A stretch of 57,562 nt of DNA, taken from contig JACRNU010000032.1 of the NCBI GenBank assembly GCA_016234805.1, positions 1 through 57,562 on the forward strand, written 5' to 3'. Every line of letters starts with the position of its first letter. Position 1 is the first letter of the stretch. Below are positions 15,592-25,122 of this stretch, piece by piece. The position numbers and the translations under genes are program-made. Under the pieces are notes generated by a model that saw only the letters and a program-made list of their open reading frames with translations, had not been told where the DNA came from and ran no database searches. Origin of the DNA: Elusimicrobiota bacterium. GTDB taxonomy: Bacteria > Elusimicrobiota > Elusimicrobia > UBA1565 > UBA9628.

Positions 15592-17688
15592 CGGCGATCT
15601 CCGCGAGGTCCGCGACGGAGCGGAAGCACCGCACCAGCCTCGAGAGCAGGGCGATCCGAGCCTGCCGCAAGCCCTGGTCCTCGGCCATGACCATGACTTC
15701 CTCGAAGAAGCGGTCCAGGGGGGGCTTGATCGCGGCCAGGAGGCGCAGCCCGGCGAGGAAGTCTCCTCCCGAGACCGCGGCCGAGACCTCACCCTCGAGC
15801 CGCTCGAGGCTGTCGAGCAGGGCTAATTCGGCGGGCTCCTTCAGGGCGGGCAGCAGGGCGGCGCCTTCGGCACCCGGGGCAGCCGGGGTCTTCGAGGACT
15901 TCAGGATGTTCGCGGCCCGCTTGAAGGCTCCGCAGAGGTCGGGGAAACCCGGTTCCGAGCGCATCTCCTCGATGGCCTTGAGGCGTCCCACCGCGGCCAC
16001 GACGTCGGTCAGAACGGCGTCGCGCACGGAGCGCACCGCGTCCGGCGGGAACCCCGCCTCCTCGAAGAAGGAGCCCGCGCGGCCGAGCACGAACTCGCGG
16101 AGGGCAGCCAGGGCCGGAGCCCGCGCCGCCTCATCCGCGGGGACGAGGGATACTGCCAGGGACAAGGCGGCGGAGAGGTCCAGGCGCAGGCCCTTCTCGG
16201 AGAGGATGCGCAGGAGCCCGAGCGCCTGGCGGCGCAGGGCGAAGGGGTCCGCGGCCGCGGTCGGGATGTTCCCGATGACGAAATGGCTTGCGAGGTTGTC
16301 GAGCTTGGCCGCGGCCGAGGCCACGGCGCCCTCGAGCGTCGAGGGCACGGGAGAGCTCGGGCCCAGGGGCTGGTAGAACTCCGCGATGCCGGAGACCACG
16401 GCCGGGTCGAGCCCGTCGCGCCGGGCGTAGAAGGCGCCCATGGCTCCCTGCAGCTCGGGGAACTCGCGGATGACCTCGCAGACCAGGTCGGCGTAAGCCA
16501 GGCGGGAGACCTCCTCGGCCACGCCGCGGTCCGGCGAGGCCGGCCCGCGGTTCTCCAGCTGGGAGCAGATCCACAAGGTGAGCTCGCGGGCGCGCCCGGC
16601 CTTGTCCGCCATGGACCCGAGCCCCTTCTGGAAGGAGACGCGGCCGAGAGAGGGGAGCTTGCCTTCGAGCCGGGTCTTGAGGTCGCGGGAGAGATAGAAA
16701 GCCGCGTCCTCAAGCCGGGCCTCGAGCACGCCCTCGAAGCCCTCGCGCACCTCCTTCTGCCCCTCGGAAACGCCGTCGCGCACCGCGATGAAGGCCGGAG
16801 CCAGCCCCTTGCCCGCACCCGCGGTCAGCGGGAAGGAGTAGAGCTGCTTCTTCAAGACGGTCCTGATGAGCCCTTCCGGCAGGTCCAGGAATTCCTTCCG
16901 GAACGACCCCGTCAGCGGCACGGGATGCTCCGTCATGAAGACCGTCTCCTCCACCAGGGCCTCGTCTTCGTCGAGCGAAGCGCCCGCGGCCTTGGCGCAG
17001 ACCGCCATGCGCTTGGACAGCAGGGCGCGCCGCTCCGCGGGGTCCACGATGACGGCCATGTTCCGGAGCGTGGAAAGGTACCGGCCCGATTCCGCGATAC
17101 GGACGGGCTTGCGGCCGCTGCCCGGAACGGTCAGCACCGCGCGGCCGGAGCGCACGCCGGCGAGGGTGAAGGGCACGATCTTCTTGCCGTGCAGGGCCAG
17201 GAGGCTCCGGATGGGGCGGCCGAAAGTGAAGCGCGTCTCTTCCCACTCCATGGCCTTGGCGAACCTCAACGCGGAGATGATGGCGGGGATCTCGCGGCTC
17301 AGGATGGCCTGGGCCGGTTCGCCCTTCTCGGTCACGGACGCCGAAAGGAACTCGCCTTTCGGCGTCTGCACGGTCGTGAGCTCTTCGGGAGCCAGGCCAT
17401 GCTTGCGCGCGAACCCCTCGGCCTGGGGCGTGAAGCGGCCCTCCGCGTCCTTGAGGAGCCTGGCCGGCGGCCCCTGCACGGAGCGGGTCAGGGATTCGGA
17501 GCGGTCCGCGGCCTCGTCGAGGATCACGATGAGCCGGCGCATGGTGCCCAGCGTGCGGACCCCGGTGCAGGCGAGCCGCGTGCGCTCCAGCATGGCCTTG
17601 AACGAAGCCTCGAGGCCCTCCATCGCGGGGCGGACGAAGCGCGCAGGCAGGGGTTCGACACCGATCTCGAGGACGAAATCCTTGTTCT

Positions 17689-17692
<4 letters not shown>
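15569..17692 (-). CDS. glyS: Glycyl-tRNA synthetase beta subunit
   Basis: The 707-residue product is full length for GlyS, the tRNA-binding subunit of the alpha2beta2 enzyme that charges tRNA-Gly. It begins [19 protein letters not shown], the usual opening of the family, and contains [30 protein letters not shown] and [15 protein letters not shown]. The C-terminal region has the DALR-like helical pattern ([21 protein letters not shown] in shortened form at the end). Its ATG overlaps the glyQ stop by four bases (ATGA), fixing the start and implying coupled translation. Confidence 0.95.
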
Positions 17693-18563
<871 letters not shown>

Positions 18564-18567
<4 letters not shown>

Positions 18568-19331
18568 AGCCGCAACCCCGAAGTCTGGAACAGTGAATTT
18601 GACATAGCCAGCGACCGGATCTCGCGGCCGGCATGGGCCTTGACGGCCTCATGCATGAACGCGAGCGACAAGCCGGCGGCACTCTCGTCGAACGGCAGTC
18701 GGGCCAAACCCTCCCACGGAACGCGGTGAAGGGCCTCCCACACCCGCGGGTCGACCCCCGGCGCAGGGTTCTCCCCGAGCCCCACGCCCGCCAACTCCAG
18801 CAGCCGCAGACCGAACGCGGCCACGATCCAGCGAGAAGCGCCCCTTTCGAGAGCCTCGAGCCCGTCGACGAGCAGACGGTATTTGTCCTCGTTGGGACTC
18901 CACTCCGGCGTGAGCCGCAGGAGCATCTCGGCCAGGGCCAGGCCGTCGAGGGTGCGCCGCAGGTCCGAGCGCACCGCCGGGAAGCTGTCGATGAGCCTGC
19001 CGCCGATGGCCTTGCAGGCGCCCTGCCGGCCGCCGAGGTGCAGCCGCAGCTCCACCCGGGCCATGGGCTCGGAGAGGCACCGGAGCTTGGCGCGGGGCCG
19101 GTTGACCCCGATGAAGCGGACCGACATCCTGCCGTAAAGCTCGGTGTAGACCACGGCCAGCCGGTCGGCCTCGGCCCAATCCGAGCGGGAGAGCACGACC
19201 GCCTCGGCGTTGACGATGCGGCCGCGGCCATGGGAGAGAGCGGACTCGATGACGGCCGAGACGGCCTGGCCATGGGAGGCCAGGTCCCCGGAGCGCGGCC
19301 GTTCGCCATCCGCGGAGGGGGCGGAGCTCAT
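18564..19331 (-). CDS. recO: DNA repair protein RecO with an N-terminal palindromic-element insertion
   Basis: RecO loads RecA with RecR and anneals ssDNA. The 255-residue product matches the family from about residue 38 ([21 protein letters not shown], then [16 protein letters not shown]), the usual OB-fold start. The preceding residues ([20 protein letters not shown]) are extra and come from a composite palindromic element at 19265-19321. No zinc-binding Cys cluster is present in the C-terminal half. The ATG overlaps the stop of the MgtE_N-like gene, and the 3' end overlaps glyQ by four bases. Confidence 0.8.
19265..19321. repeat. Composite two-hairpin palindromic element inside recO (D)
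   Basis: CCTGGCC-ATGGGA-GGCCAGG forms hairpin 1. It is followed by TCCCCGGAGCGCGGCC ... CGCGGAGGGGG, where CCCC pairs with GGGG across a GGA/GGA internal loop. A 24-base stretch beginning CAGGTCCCCGGAG is identical to the copy in the MFS gene at 25666-25722. The insertion keeps the recO frame open and adds an N-terminal extension. Confidence 0.65.
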
Positions 19332-19849
19332 GACGGGACCTTCTGCCGGGGCCGTCCGGCCTTTGGCCGGCCGGCGTCCTGGGAGCTCTGCGGACAGGGC
19401 TGCCGGGGCCGTCCGGCCTTTGGCCGGCCGGCGTCCTGGGAGCTCTGCGGACAGGGCTGCCGGGGCCGTCCGGCCTTTGGCCGGCCGGCGTCCTGGGAGC
19501 TCTGCGGACAGGGCTCCCTCATCTCGTCGAGCAGCCTGTCGAAGAGCACTGGAGGGGATTCATGGAAGAGCGTCCTCTGCCAGCCGTCGAGCCCCGACAG
19601 CAGGGGCGCGATGGACTGGAGGGGAAACCCGCAGAGAAGGAAGTACCTCTCCGAGAACGACAGACGCTGGAACATGGCCACCGCCGTCTCGTATTTCATG
19701 AGCTTGAAGCACGCCAGCTTCTCCATGGGGGCGAGCCCGGGGAACAGAGCCGCGAGCTCTTCAGTGCCGCTGGAACTGATCGCGTGCCTCAGGCCGGAGA
19801 TGTCCTTGTCCTCCAGCAGGAGCCGCAGACGCGCCTTCAAAGGACACAT
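19328..19849 (-). CDS. MgtE N-terminal-domain-like protein with repeat-expanded tail
   Basis: The 173-residue product has about 110 residues of short helices with the spacing of the MgtE N-terminal (FliG-like) superhelix, for example [20 protein letters not shown] and [21 protein letters not shown]. There is no CBS domain and no membrane part, so it is not a magnesium transporter. The C terminus is three copies of a 19-residue unit containing [14 protein letters not shown], encoded by a 57-bp tandem repeat. It overlaps recO by ATGA. A perfect TATAAT at 19866-19861 would start transcription about five bases before the ATG. Function is unknown; a protein-interaction role is a guess. Confidence 0.5.
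   Translation of the reverse strand: MCPLKARLRLLLEDKDISGLRHAISSSGTEELAALFPGLAPMEKLACFKLMKYETAVAMFQRLSFSERYFLLCGFPLQSIAPLLSGLDGWQRTLFHESPPVLFDRLLDEMREPCPQSSQDAGRPKAGRPRQPCPQSSQDAGRPKAGRPRQPCPQSSQDAGRPKAGRPRQKVPS
19343..19513. repeat. Three tandem copies of a 57-bp repeat at the 3' end of a gene
   Basis: The units begin at 19343, 19400 and 19457 and are essentially identical. Each contains the hairpin CCGGCC-TTT-GGCCGG and the arms GTCC/GGAC. Because 57 is divisible by three, the array adds the same 19 residues three times to the minus-strand product. Near-identity implies recent expansion. Confidence 0.9.
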
Positions 19850-19929
19850 ATCTGTCGATGATTATATTCTTTTTTATCCTATTAATATGCTATTTTGTCA
19901 TGTCGCGCCGATTTATTGGAGGATTCAGC

Positions 19930-20064
19930 ATGCTACCGACCTACCGACCTCACAAAAGAAAACGCAAAAGAAGGATGGGCTTCCTGGCCCGCATGAGCAC
20001 TCCGGGCGGACGCGCCACCCTGAGACGCCGACGCGCCAAAGGAAGACACACTCTCATCCCGTAA
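19930..20064 (+). CDS. rpmH: 50S ribosomal protein L34
   Basis: The 44-residue basic product matches L34 throughout: [19 protein letters not shown], then [14 protein letters not shown]. It is a late-assembling component of the large ribosomal subunit. ATG 19930 is preceded by a good GGAGG about 7 nt upstream. It heads the conserved rpmH-rnpA-yidD-yidC-jag-mnmE string. The dnaA gene that often lies divergently beside rpmH is not here. Confidence 0.95.
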   Translation: MLPTYRPHKRKRKRRMGFLARMSTPGGRATLRRRRAKGRHTLIP

Positions 20065-20066
20065 CA

Positions 20067-20429
20067 ATGAGCCTCGGGACCCACTCCCTTGGCCCCGAAG
20101 CGCGCCTGCGGACCCGGAAGGATTTCGACCGCGTCTTCTCTCTGGGACGAAAAGCCGCGGGCAGGAACCTGATCCTCTGGTATGGGACGGCTCCTGGCGG
20201 AGAATCCGCGCGCCTCGGCCTGGCCATCAGCGACCGCGTCGGCTGCGCCGTCAAGCGCAACCGGTTCAAGCGGCTCGCGCGGGAAGCCTTCCGCATCAAC
20301 AAACCCAAGCTCCTGGGCGGCACGGACTTCGTCATCTACATCCGTCCCGGCTGCCGCTGGACGGGACTGGAGGGAGCCCAGGCGGATCTCCTCGAGCTCT
20401 GCGCGAAGGAAGGGCTCCTGAGGGCATGA
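20067..20429 (+). CDS. rnpA: Ribonuclease P protein component
   Basis: The 120-residue product binds RNase P RNA and helps process the 5' ends of pre-tRNAs. It shows the family features LRTRKDFDRVFSLGRK, RLGLAISDRVGCAVKRNRFK and the following RLAREAFR, which form the RNR basic motif. The start is two bases after the rpmH stop and the end overlaps yidD by four bases, so the three are cotranslated. Length is normal. Confidence 0.93.
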   Translation: MSLGTHSLGPEARLRTRKDFDRVFSLGRKAAGRNLILWYGTAPGGESARLGLAISDRVGCAVKRNRFKRLAREAFRINKPKLLGGTDFVIYIRPGCRWTGLEGAQADLLELCAKEGLLRA

Positions 20430-20650
20430 GGCTCCTCTCCGGCGGAGCATTGGCCGTCATCGATCTTTACCGGACCATGGTCCGGCCGTTCCTGCCGCCC
20501 TTGTGCCGCTTCCATCCCAGCTGCTCCGACTACGCACGCCAGGCGGTCGCGGCGCACGGCCTTGCCAGGGGAGCCCTGCTCGGCTCCCGGCGGCTGCTGC
20601 GCTGCCATCCGTTCAGCGCCGGCGGGTCCGACCCGGTACCTTTGAAATGA
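20426..20650 (+). CDS. yidD: Membrane protein insertion efficiency factor YidD
   Basis: The 74-residue product has the YidD signature: YRTMVRPFLPPLCRFHPSC, then SDYARQAVAAHG and LLRCHPFSAGGSDPVP. YidD is a small membrane-associated protein that improves YidC-dependent insertion. It overlaps rnpA and yidC by four bases each. Confidence 0.93.
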   Translation: MRLLSGGALAVIDLYRTMVRPFLPPLCRFHPSCSDYARQAVAAHGLARGALLGSRRLLRCHPFSAGGSDPVPLK

Positions 20651-22227
20651 ACAAGAACCTCATCATCGCCGTCTCCCTCTCCCTGCTGGTCTACCTCGGC
20701 TGGTACGGCTTCGTGGAGAAGCGCCTCAACCCGAACCCTCCGGGCCGCAGGCCTCAGGCCTCAGGCCCGGCCTCGACGCAGACCTCCGCAGGGACGCGCG
20801 ACCGAGCCCCGGAACCTGCCGGAGGCCGGACGGCCCCGGCGGCCGGCGAGGAAGCGGTCGAAGGTCGGCAGACCGGAGACCGCGACCGCGCCCGCCTTGC
20901 AGAAGAATCCGACAAGGTCTCCCTCGGAGGCGCGGAGCTCCTCGTTCATCCGGCCGGAGCGGCCATCGTCAGCTGCAGGTTCAAGGGACCTCTAGGCATG
21001 GTCGAACTCATCCAGGACCCGACGCCGGGCCTGTTCGCCACCTGGCCGGACCTCTCGTTCCAGCGCCAGTCCTCGCCCCAGGGAATCGCGCGCTGGACCG
21101 CCGTGCGTCCCGACGGACTCAAGGTGACCAAGGACTTCTCATGGAAAGGAGAAGCCAGCCTCCCGGTCTTGACGGTCAAAGTCTCCAACCCGACGAAGGA
21201 GGCCAGACCCAGCAGAAGTTGGGCCATGGCCGTGGGACCGGGCCTGGGCACGGTGGACAGCGAGAAGGAGGAGAACCCCAAGGTCTGGAGAGCCATCGGC
21301 CTGACGCCCGAAGGCAAAGGGACCCGGGGCAGGGTCGAGGTTTTCAAGGACGGCGCGCATAAGACGGACTTCCGCTGGATCGGGGTGGACAACCGCTATT
21401 TCCTGGCCGCGGTCACGACTCCCCATGTCTTCGAGCGCATCGACGTGTCCCATCCTCCCCTGGTGTGGTTCATGGCCGGGAGCCTCGAGCTCAAGCCCGG
21501 AGAGGAACGCGCCTGGGAGATCCCATTCTACCTCGGTCCCAAGGCCCACGGCAAACTGGCGTCCTTCGGGGTAGGTCTCGAACGCGCCATCGACTTCGGA
21601 TTCTTCGCCTCCATCGGCCGGTTCATCATGCGGCTCCTCGGATTCCTTTACGGCCTTACCGGCAATTGGGGCTGGGCCATCATCCTGCTGACCATCGTGG
21701 TCCAGACCGTGCTCTTCCCCCTGTCGTACAAGACCCTCAAGTCGGCCGCGGCCATGAAGAAGGTCCAGCCCCAGATGCAGAAGCTCCAGCAGCAGTACGC
21801 CAAGGACCCGGCTAGGCTCAACGCGGAGATGCTCGAGCTCTACAAGCGCACGGGCGCCAACCCGCTCGGAGGCTGTCTGCCGCTCCTGGTGCAGATGCCG
21901 GTCTTCATCGCGCTCTACAACACCCTGCGCAACGCCTGGGAGCTTCACGGCGCAGTCTGGATCTTCTGGGTGAGGGACCTCTCGGCCAAGGACCCGTACT
22001 ACATCCTGCCCGTGGTCATGGGCGGGCTCATGTTCGTGCAGAACAAGTTCAGCCCGTCGGCGCCCACCGACCCCATGCAGGCCAAGATGATGACATGGAT
22101 GCCCGTCATCTTCACCTTCATGTTCCTCAAGTTCCCGTCAGGCCTCGTGCTCTACTGGCTGACGAACTCGGTGATCACCGTGGTCGAGCAGGTGGCGTTG
22201 AAGGGCCATTTTGAGAAGGAAGTCTGA
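20647..22227 (+). CDS. yidC: Membrane protein insertase YidC
   Basis: The 526-residue product is a long Gram-negative-type YidC that inserts and folds inner-membrane proteins. It has an N-terminal membrane segment (IIAVSLSLLVYLGWYGFVE), a Pro/Gly-rich linker (27-85), a periplasmic P2-like beta domain (about 85-310) and the conserved insertase core with LTGNWGWAIILLTIVVQT, LSYKTLKSAAAMKKVQPQM, LYKRTGANPLGGCLPLLVQM and a C-terminal LVLYWLTNSVITVVEQ. The periplasmic domain supports a diderm host. ATGA overlap with yidD fixes the start. Confidence 0.95.
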   Translation: MNKNLIIAVSLSLLVYLGWYGFVEKRLNPNPPGRRPQASGPASTQTSAGTRDRAPEPAGGRTAPAAGEEAVEGRQTGDRDRARLAEESDKVSLGGAELLVHPAGAAIVSCRFKGPLGMVELIQDPTPGLFATWPDLSFQRQSSPQGIARWTAVRPDGLKVTKDFSWKGEASLPVLTVKVSNPTKEARPSRSWAMAVGPGLGTVDSEKEENPKVWRAIGLTPEGKGTRGRVEVFKDGAHKTDFRWIGVDNRYFLAAVTTPHVFERIDVSHPPLVWFMAGSLELKPGEERAWEIPFYLGPKAHGKLASFGVGLERAIDFGFFASIGRFIMRLLGFLYGLTGNWGWAIILLTIVVQTVLFPLSYKTLKSAAAMKKVQPQMQKLQQQYAKDPARLNAEMLELYKRTGANPLGGCLPLLVQMPVFIALYNTLRNAWELHGAVWIFWVRDLSAKDPYYILPVVMGGLMFVQNKFSPSAPTDPMQAKMMTWMPVIFTFMFLKFPSGLVLYWLTNSVITVVEQVALKGHFEKEV

Positions 22228-22249
22228 GCTTTCGGAGGTCAACCATCCC

Positions 22250-23191
22250 ATGGAACAAATCGAATGCGAAGGCAGCACGGTCGCTGAAGCCGTCGAGAGC
22301 GCGCTCAGGGCGTTGGGCCTCAGGCGCGACCAAGTGGAAGTACAGATCCTGGATGAGGGCGCCAGAGGCATCCTCGGGTTCGGGAAGAAGCCTGCCAAGG
22401 TCAGGGTCACGGAGAAGCGCTGGGGAACCGACTCGCCCAAGCCCTCGGGCGGGCAGCACGACGGGCCGCGGCGGGCCCAGCAGGGCCGCGACCGCGGCCC
22501 GCGCCCCCCGCGCCAGCACGACTCGCCCCGGGGAGGCCGCGGCCAGGACAGGGGTCCTTCCCGCGGAGACGGCCGCCCCCGCCGGAACGAATCCGGCGAC
22601 AGGCCCAGATCACCGGCGCCCCGGCCCGCACCGGCGGACGGGACCGAGCGTCCGCCGGCACAGGGCGATCGGAGAAGGTCCGCGCCCGCGGAACACCGGG
22701 TCCAGGACGAGACGCCGCTGACCCCGGCCGAGGTCGAGACGGCCCGCGGACACGCGGAGGGCATACTCAAGCAGATGCTCTCCCTCATGGGCATCGAAGG
22801 AGTCTCGGTCCAGACCCGCTGGGACGCGGACCAGGAACGCGTCATGACCGTGGTGAACGCCCCGGGCATCGACATCCTCCTCGGCCAGGAGGGGAAGGTG
22901 CTGGAATCGCTCCAGTTCCTGGTCACCGTGATCACGACCCGCGACCTCAAGAGGCCCGTGGCCGTCTGGGTGGACGCGCTGAACTTCCTCGAGAAGAAGG
23001 AGGCGTCCGTGCTCAAAGAAGCCCAGCGGGGGACCGACATCGTCAAGCAGACGAAGAAGCCCTTCAGGCTCTCCGCGATGGACCCGGCGATGCGCCGCCT
23101 GGTGCACCGCAAACTGGCCAACGACCCCGACGTGACGACCGCGTCTGAAGGAGAAGGGTCGTGGCGCAAGGTGGTCATCCGGCCGAAATAG
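22250..23191 (+). CDS. jag: Jag/KhpB RNA-binding protein
   Basis: The 313-residue product has the three Jag modules: an N-terminal Jag_N domain (IECEGSTVAEAVESALRALG, then ARGILGFGKKPAKVRV), a KH-like domain (ILLGQEGKVLESLQFLVTVI) and an R3H domain at the end (MDPAMRRLVHRKLAND). KhpB-type proteins bind RNA and affect division and wall synthesis. Residues about 62-155 are an Arg/Gly/Pro-rich low-complexity linker, longer than usual and probably disordered. GGAGGT lies 10 nt upstream of the ATG. The TAG stop shares its G with the mnmE GTG. Confidence 0.92.
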   Translation: MEQIECEGSTVAEAVESALRALGLRRDQVEVQILDEGARGILGFGKKPAKVRVTEKRWGTDSPKPSGGQHDGPRRAQQGRDRGPRPPRQHDSPRGGRGQDRGPSRGDGRPRRNESGDRPRSPAPRPAPADGTERPPAQGDRRRSAPAEHRVQDETPLTPAEVETARGHAEGILKQMLSLMGIEGVSVQTRWDADQERVMTVVNAPGIDILLGQEGKVLESLQFLVTVITTRDLKRPVAVWVDALNFLEKKEASVLKEAQRGTDIVKQTKKPFRLSAMDPAMRRLVHRKLANDPDVTTASEGEGSWRKVVIRPK

Positions 23192-24636
23192 TGACAACGT
23201 CGTTCGGCCCCCCCGCTGCTGACCCCCCCGCCGGGGGGGTCAGCGACACCCCCCCCGTGGGGGGGAAAAGCGACACGATCGCGGCCATCGCCACCCCGCC
23301 CGGGGTCGGCGCGTTGGGGATATTGCGCCTGAGCGGTCCCTCCGCGCGGGAGGTCGCGTCCCGGTTCCTCAAGGTCGGAGGGGAGGGCCTGAGCCCCAAG
23401 CGTGCCGTGGTCTGCCGCGCGGACTTCGACGGGAGCCCCCTGGACCGGGTGGTCGTCGTCTACCACCCCGGCCCGGCCACCTCCACGGGGGAGGAACTCA
23501 TCGAGATCACGGCGCACGGCTCGGCCTTCATCCTCGGCCGGCTCCTGGCCGCGGCCCTGGCGTCCGGGGCCAGAGCCGCCCTGCCCGGGGAGTTCACCCA
23601 GCGCGCCTTCCTCAACGGCCGTTTGGACCTCTCGCAAGCGGAGGCGGTCTGCGACCTCATCCGCGCCCGCACGGGCCGGTCCCATCGCGCGGCCCTCGAG
23701 CAGCTCGAGGGGGGGCTTTCCAGGGAGGTCCGCGGGCTCTCAAGCTCCCTCACGGACCTCCTTGTGCGCGTGGAGGCGAGCCTCGACCACCCCGAGGAGG
23801 ACATCCCGATCGTCGAGCCCGGAGCGGCGCTCTGCGAGCTGGAAGCGGGGCGCTCCCGGGTCCTGACTCTCGCGCGGACCTTCAAGAACGGCCGCCTGCT
23901 GGCCGAAGGGGCGAGGGTCGCCATCGTGGGCAGGCCCAACGCCGGCAAGTCGAGCCTCCTCAACGCCCTCCTCGGCATGGAGCGGGCCATCGTCTGCGCC
24001 TCTCCCGGCACCACCCGCGACACCCTCGAAGAGCCCTGCGACCTCGGAGGCATCCCGGCCGTGCTCATCGACACCGCCGGGCTGACGGACCATCCGGCGG
24101 ACGAGGCCGAATCCCTGGGCCTCGAGCGCACGGACCGGGCCCTGGAGCGCTGCGACCTGGCCTTGCTGGTCGTGGATGGCTCGCGCCCCTCCGGCCCGGA
24201 GGACGAAGCCGCCTCCCGCCGGATCCTGGAACGGCTGGCCTCGCTCGGCCGCCCAGCGCTCACCGTCCGCAACAAAGCCGACCTGCCCTCAGCTGCCGAG
24301 ACGCCGGAGGCCCCGGCCTGCGACGCCGCGGTCTCGGCCAGGACAGGCCTCGGTCTCCGGGACCTCGTCGCCCGTATCGGGCCGCTCCTCGGGGATTCCC
24401 CCGGAGAGCAGGACGGCGTCACGGTCACCTCCGGCCGCCACCATGCGGCCCTGCTGGCCTGCGCGTCCGAACTCGCGGCCGCAGGCCGCTCGGTGACGGA
24501 GAGGCCCGGAGCCTGGGAGGAGCTGGCCGCGAGCGGCCTGCGCGCCGCCCTCAGGGAGCTCGGGAGCATCACCGGGGAGGATGCGCCCGCTTCGGTGCTG
24601 TCCGCCATCTTCGCAAGATTCTGCGTCGGAAAATGA
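23191..24636 (+). CDS. mnmE: tRNA modification GTPase MnmE
   Basis: With MnmG this GTPase makes the 5-carboxymethylaminomethyl group on wobble U34 of tRNAs. The family match begins at SDTIAAIATPPGVGALGILR. The GTPase motifs are GRPNAGKSSLLNALL (G1), TTRDT (G2), DTAG (G3) and NKAD (G4), and the C terminus is FCVGK with the catalytic Cys. The start is GTG 23191 within TAGTG overlapping jag. About 25 extra residues precede the conserved start; they come from G-run palindromes at 23218-23276 and include a duplicated SDT. A GTG at 23257 is an alternative. Confidence 0.93.
   Translation: MTTSFGPPAADPPAGGVSDTPPVGGKSDTIAAIATPPGVGALGILRLSGPSAREVASRFLKVGGEGLSPKRAVVCRADFDGSPLDRVVVVYHPGPATSTGEELIEITAHGSAFILGRLLAAALASGARAALPGEFTQRAFLNGRLDLSQAEAVCDLIRARTGRSHRAALEQLEGGLSREVRGLSSSLTDLLVRVEASLDHPEEDIPIVEPGAALCELEAGRSRVLTLARTFKNGRLLAEGARVAIVGRPNAGKSSLLNALLGMERAIVCASPGTTRDTLEEPCDLGGIPAVLIDTAGLTDHPADEAESLGLERTDRALERCDLALLVVDGSRPSGPEDEAASRRILERLASLGRPALTVRNKADLPSAAETPEAPACDAAVSARTGLGLRDLVARIGPLLGDSPGEQDGVTVTSGRHHAALLACASELAAAGRSVTERPGAWEELAASGLRAALRELGSITGEDAPASVLSAIFARFCVGK
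23218..23276. repeat. Double G-run palindrome with 8-bp direct repeats at the mnmE 5' end
   Basis: A perfect 12-bp palindrome (GCTGA plus seven C, GCC, seven G plus TCAGC) covers 23218-23244. A second hairpin of seven C and seven G (23249-23265) is flanked by AGCGACAC at 23242-23249 and 23269-23276. The duplicated octamer repeats the codons for the conserved Ser-Asp-Thr, as a target-site duplication would. Confidence 0.7.
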
Positions 24637-24654
24637 TCCACGAGGATTGACTCC

Positions 24655-25110
24655 ATGACCACGAAAAACTCCACTCGCAAACGGACCCCGGGATCCCGGA
24701 CGAAGCCGGCCAAGCGCAGGACGAAAACCTCGCGCTCGAGGAAGGCGGCCCGCAAGCCCACGACGCAGGCCCGCCGCAAGCCCGCGGTGTCCCAGACGAA
24801 GCATCCCTCGCCGCCGGCCAGCCGGACCCCCATCTCCAGCATCACCGCGGAGCAGCAGATCGTGGGCGCGGTCTTCCTGGGCAAAGTCATCAATTACTAC
24901 TCCCACCTCAAGGTGGCCATCCTCGTGCTCGAGGCCCCGCTCGCGGTGGGAGACACCATCCGCGTCAAAGGCCACACCACGGACCTGACCCAGAGGATCG
25001 ATTCCCTGCAGGTGGCCTACCAGAGCGTCCAGAGCGCGTCAGCCGGCGAAGGAGTCGGACTCAAGCTCGCGGACAGGGTCAGGACCGGGGACGCGGTCTT
25101 CAAGATATAG
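24655..25110 (+). CDS. EF-Tu domain-2-like protein with a basic N-terminal tail
   Basis: The 151-residue product has a Lys/Arg/Thr-rich tail (1-60), likely disordered and nucleic-acid binding. The following 90-residue beta domain includes IVGAVFLGKVINYYSHLKVA, LEAPLAVGDTIRVKG and GVGLKLADRVRTGDAVF. That pattern matches domain 2 of translational GTPases, known as a free-standing family (elongation-factor-like proteins). There is no GTPase domain. It lies between mnmE and an MFS gene in the tRNA-modification string. A role in RNA binding is inferred from charge and fold only. Confidence 0.65.
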   Translation: MTTKNSTRKRTPGSRTKPAKRRTKTSRSRKAARKPTTQARRKPAVSQTKHPSPPASRTPISSITAEQQIVGAVFLGKVINYYSHLKVAILVLEAPLAVGDTIRVKGHTTDLTQRIDSLQVAYQSVQSASAGEGVGLKLADRVRTGDAVFKI

Positions 25111-25122
25111 TCGAGCCATAAG

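Noticed and set aside
19850..19929. AT-rich gap between rpmH and the divergent gene considered as oriC
   Set aside because: There is no DnaA box cluster and no dnaA or dnaN nearby; the AT-richness is explained by promoters.
18633..20429. Long plus-strand reading frame running from recO into rnpA
   Set aside because: It is antisense to recO and the MgtE_N-like gene, runs through repeats, and only its last 120 residues match RnpA; high GC content keeps antisense frames open.
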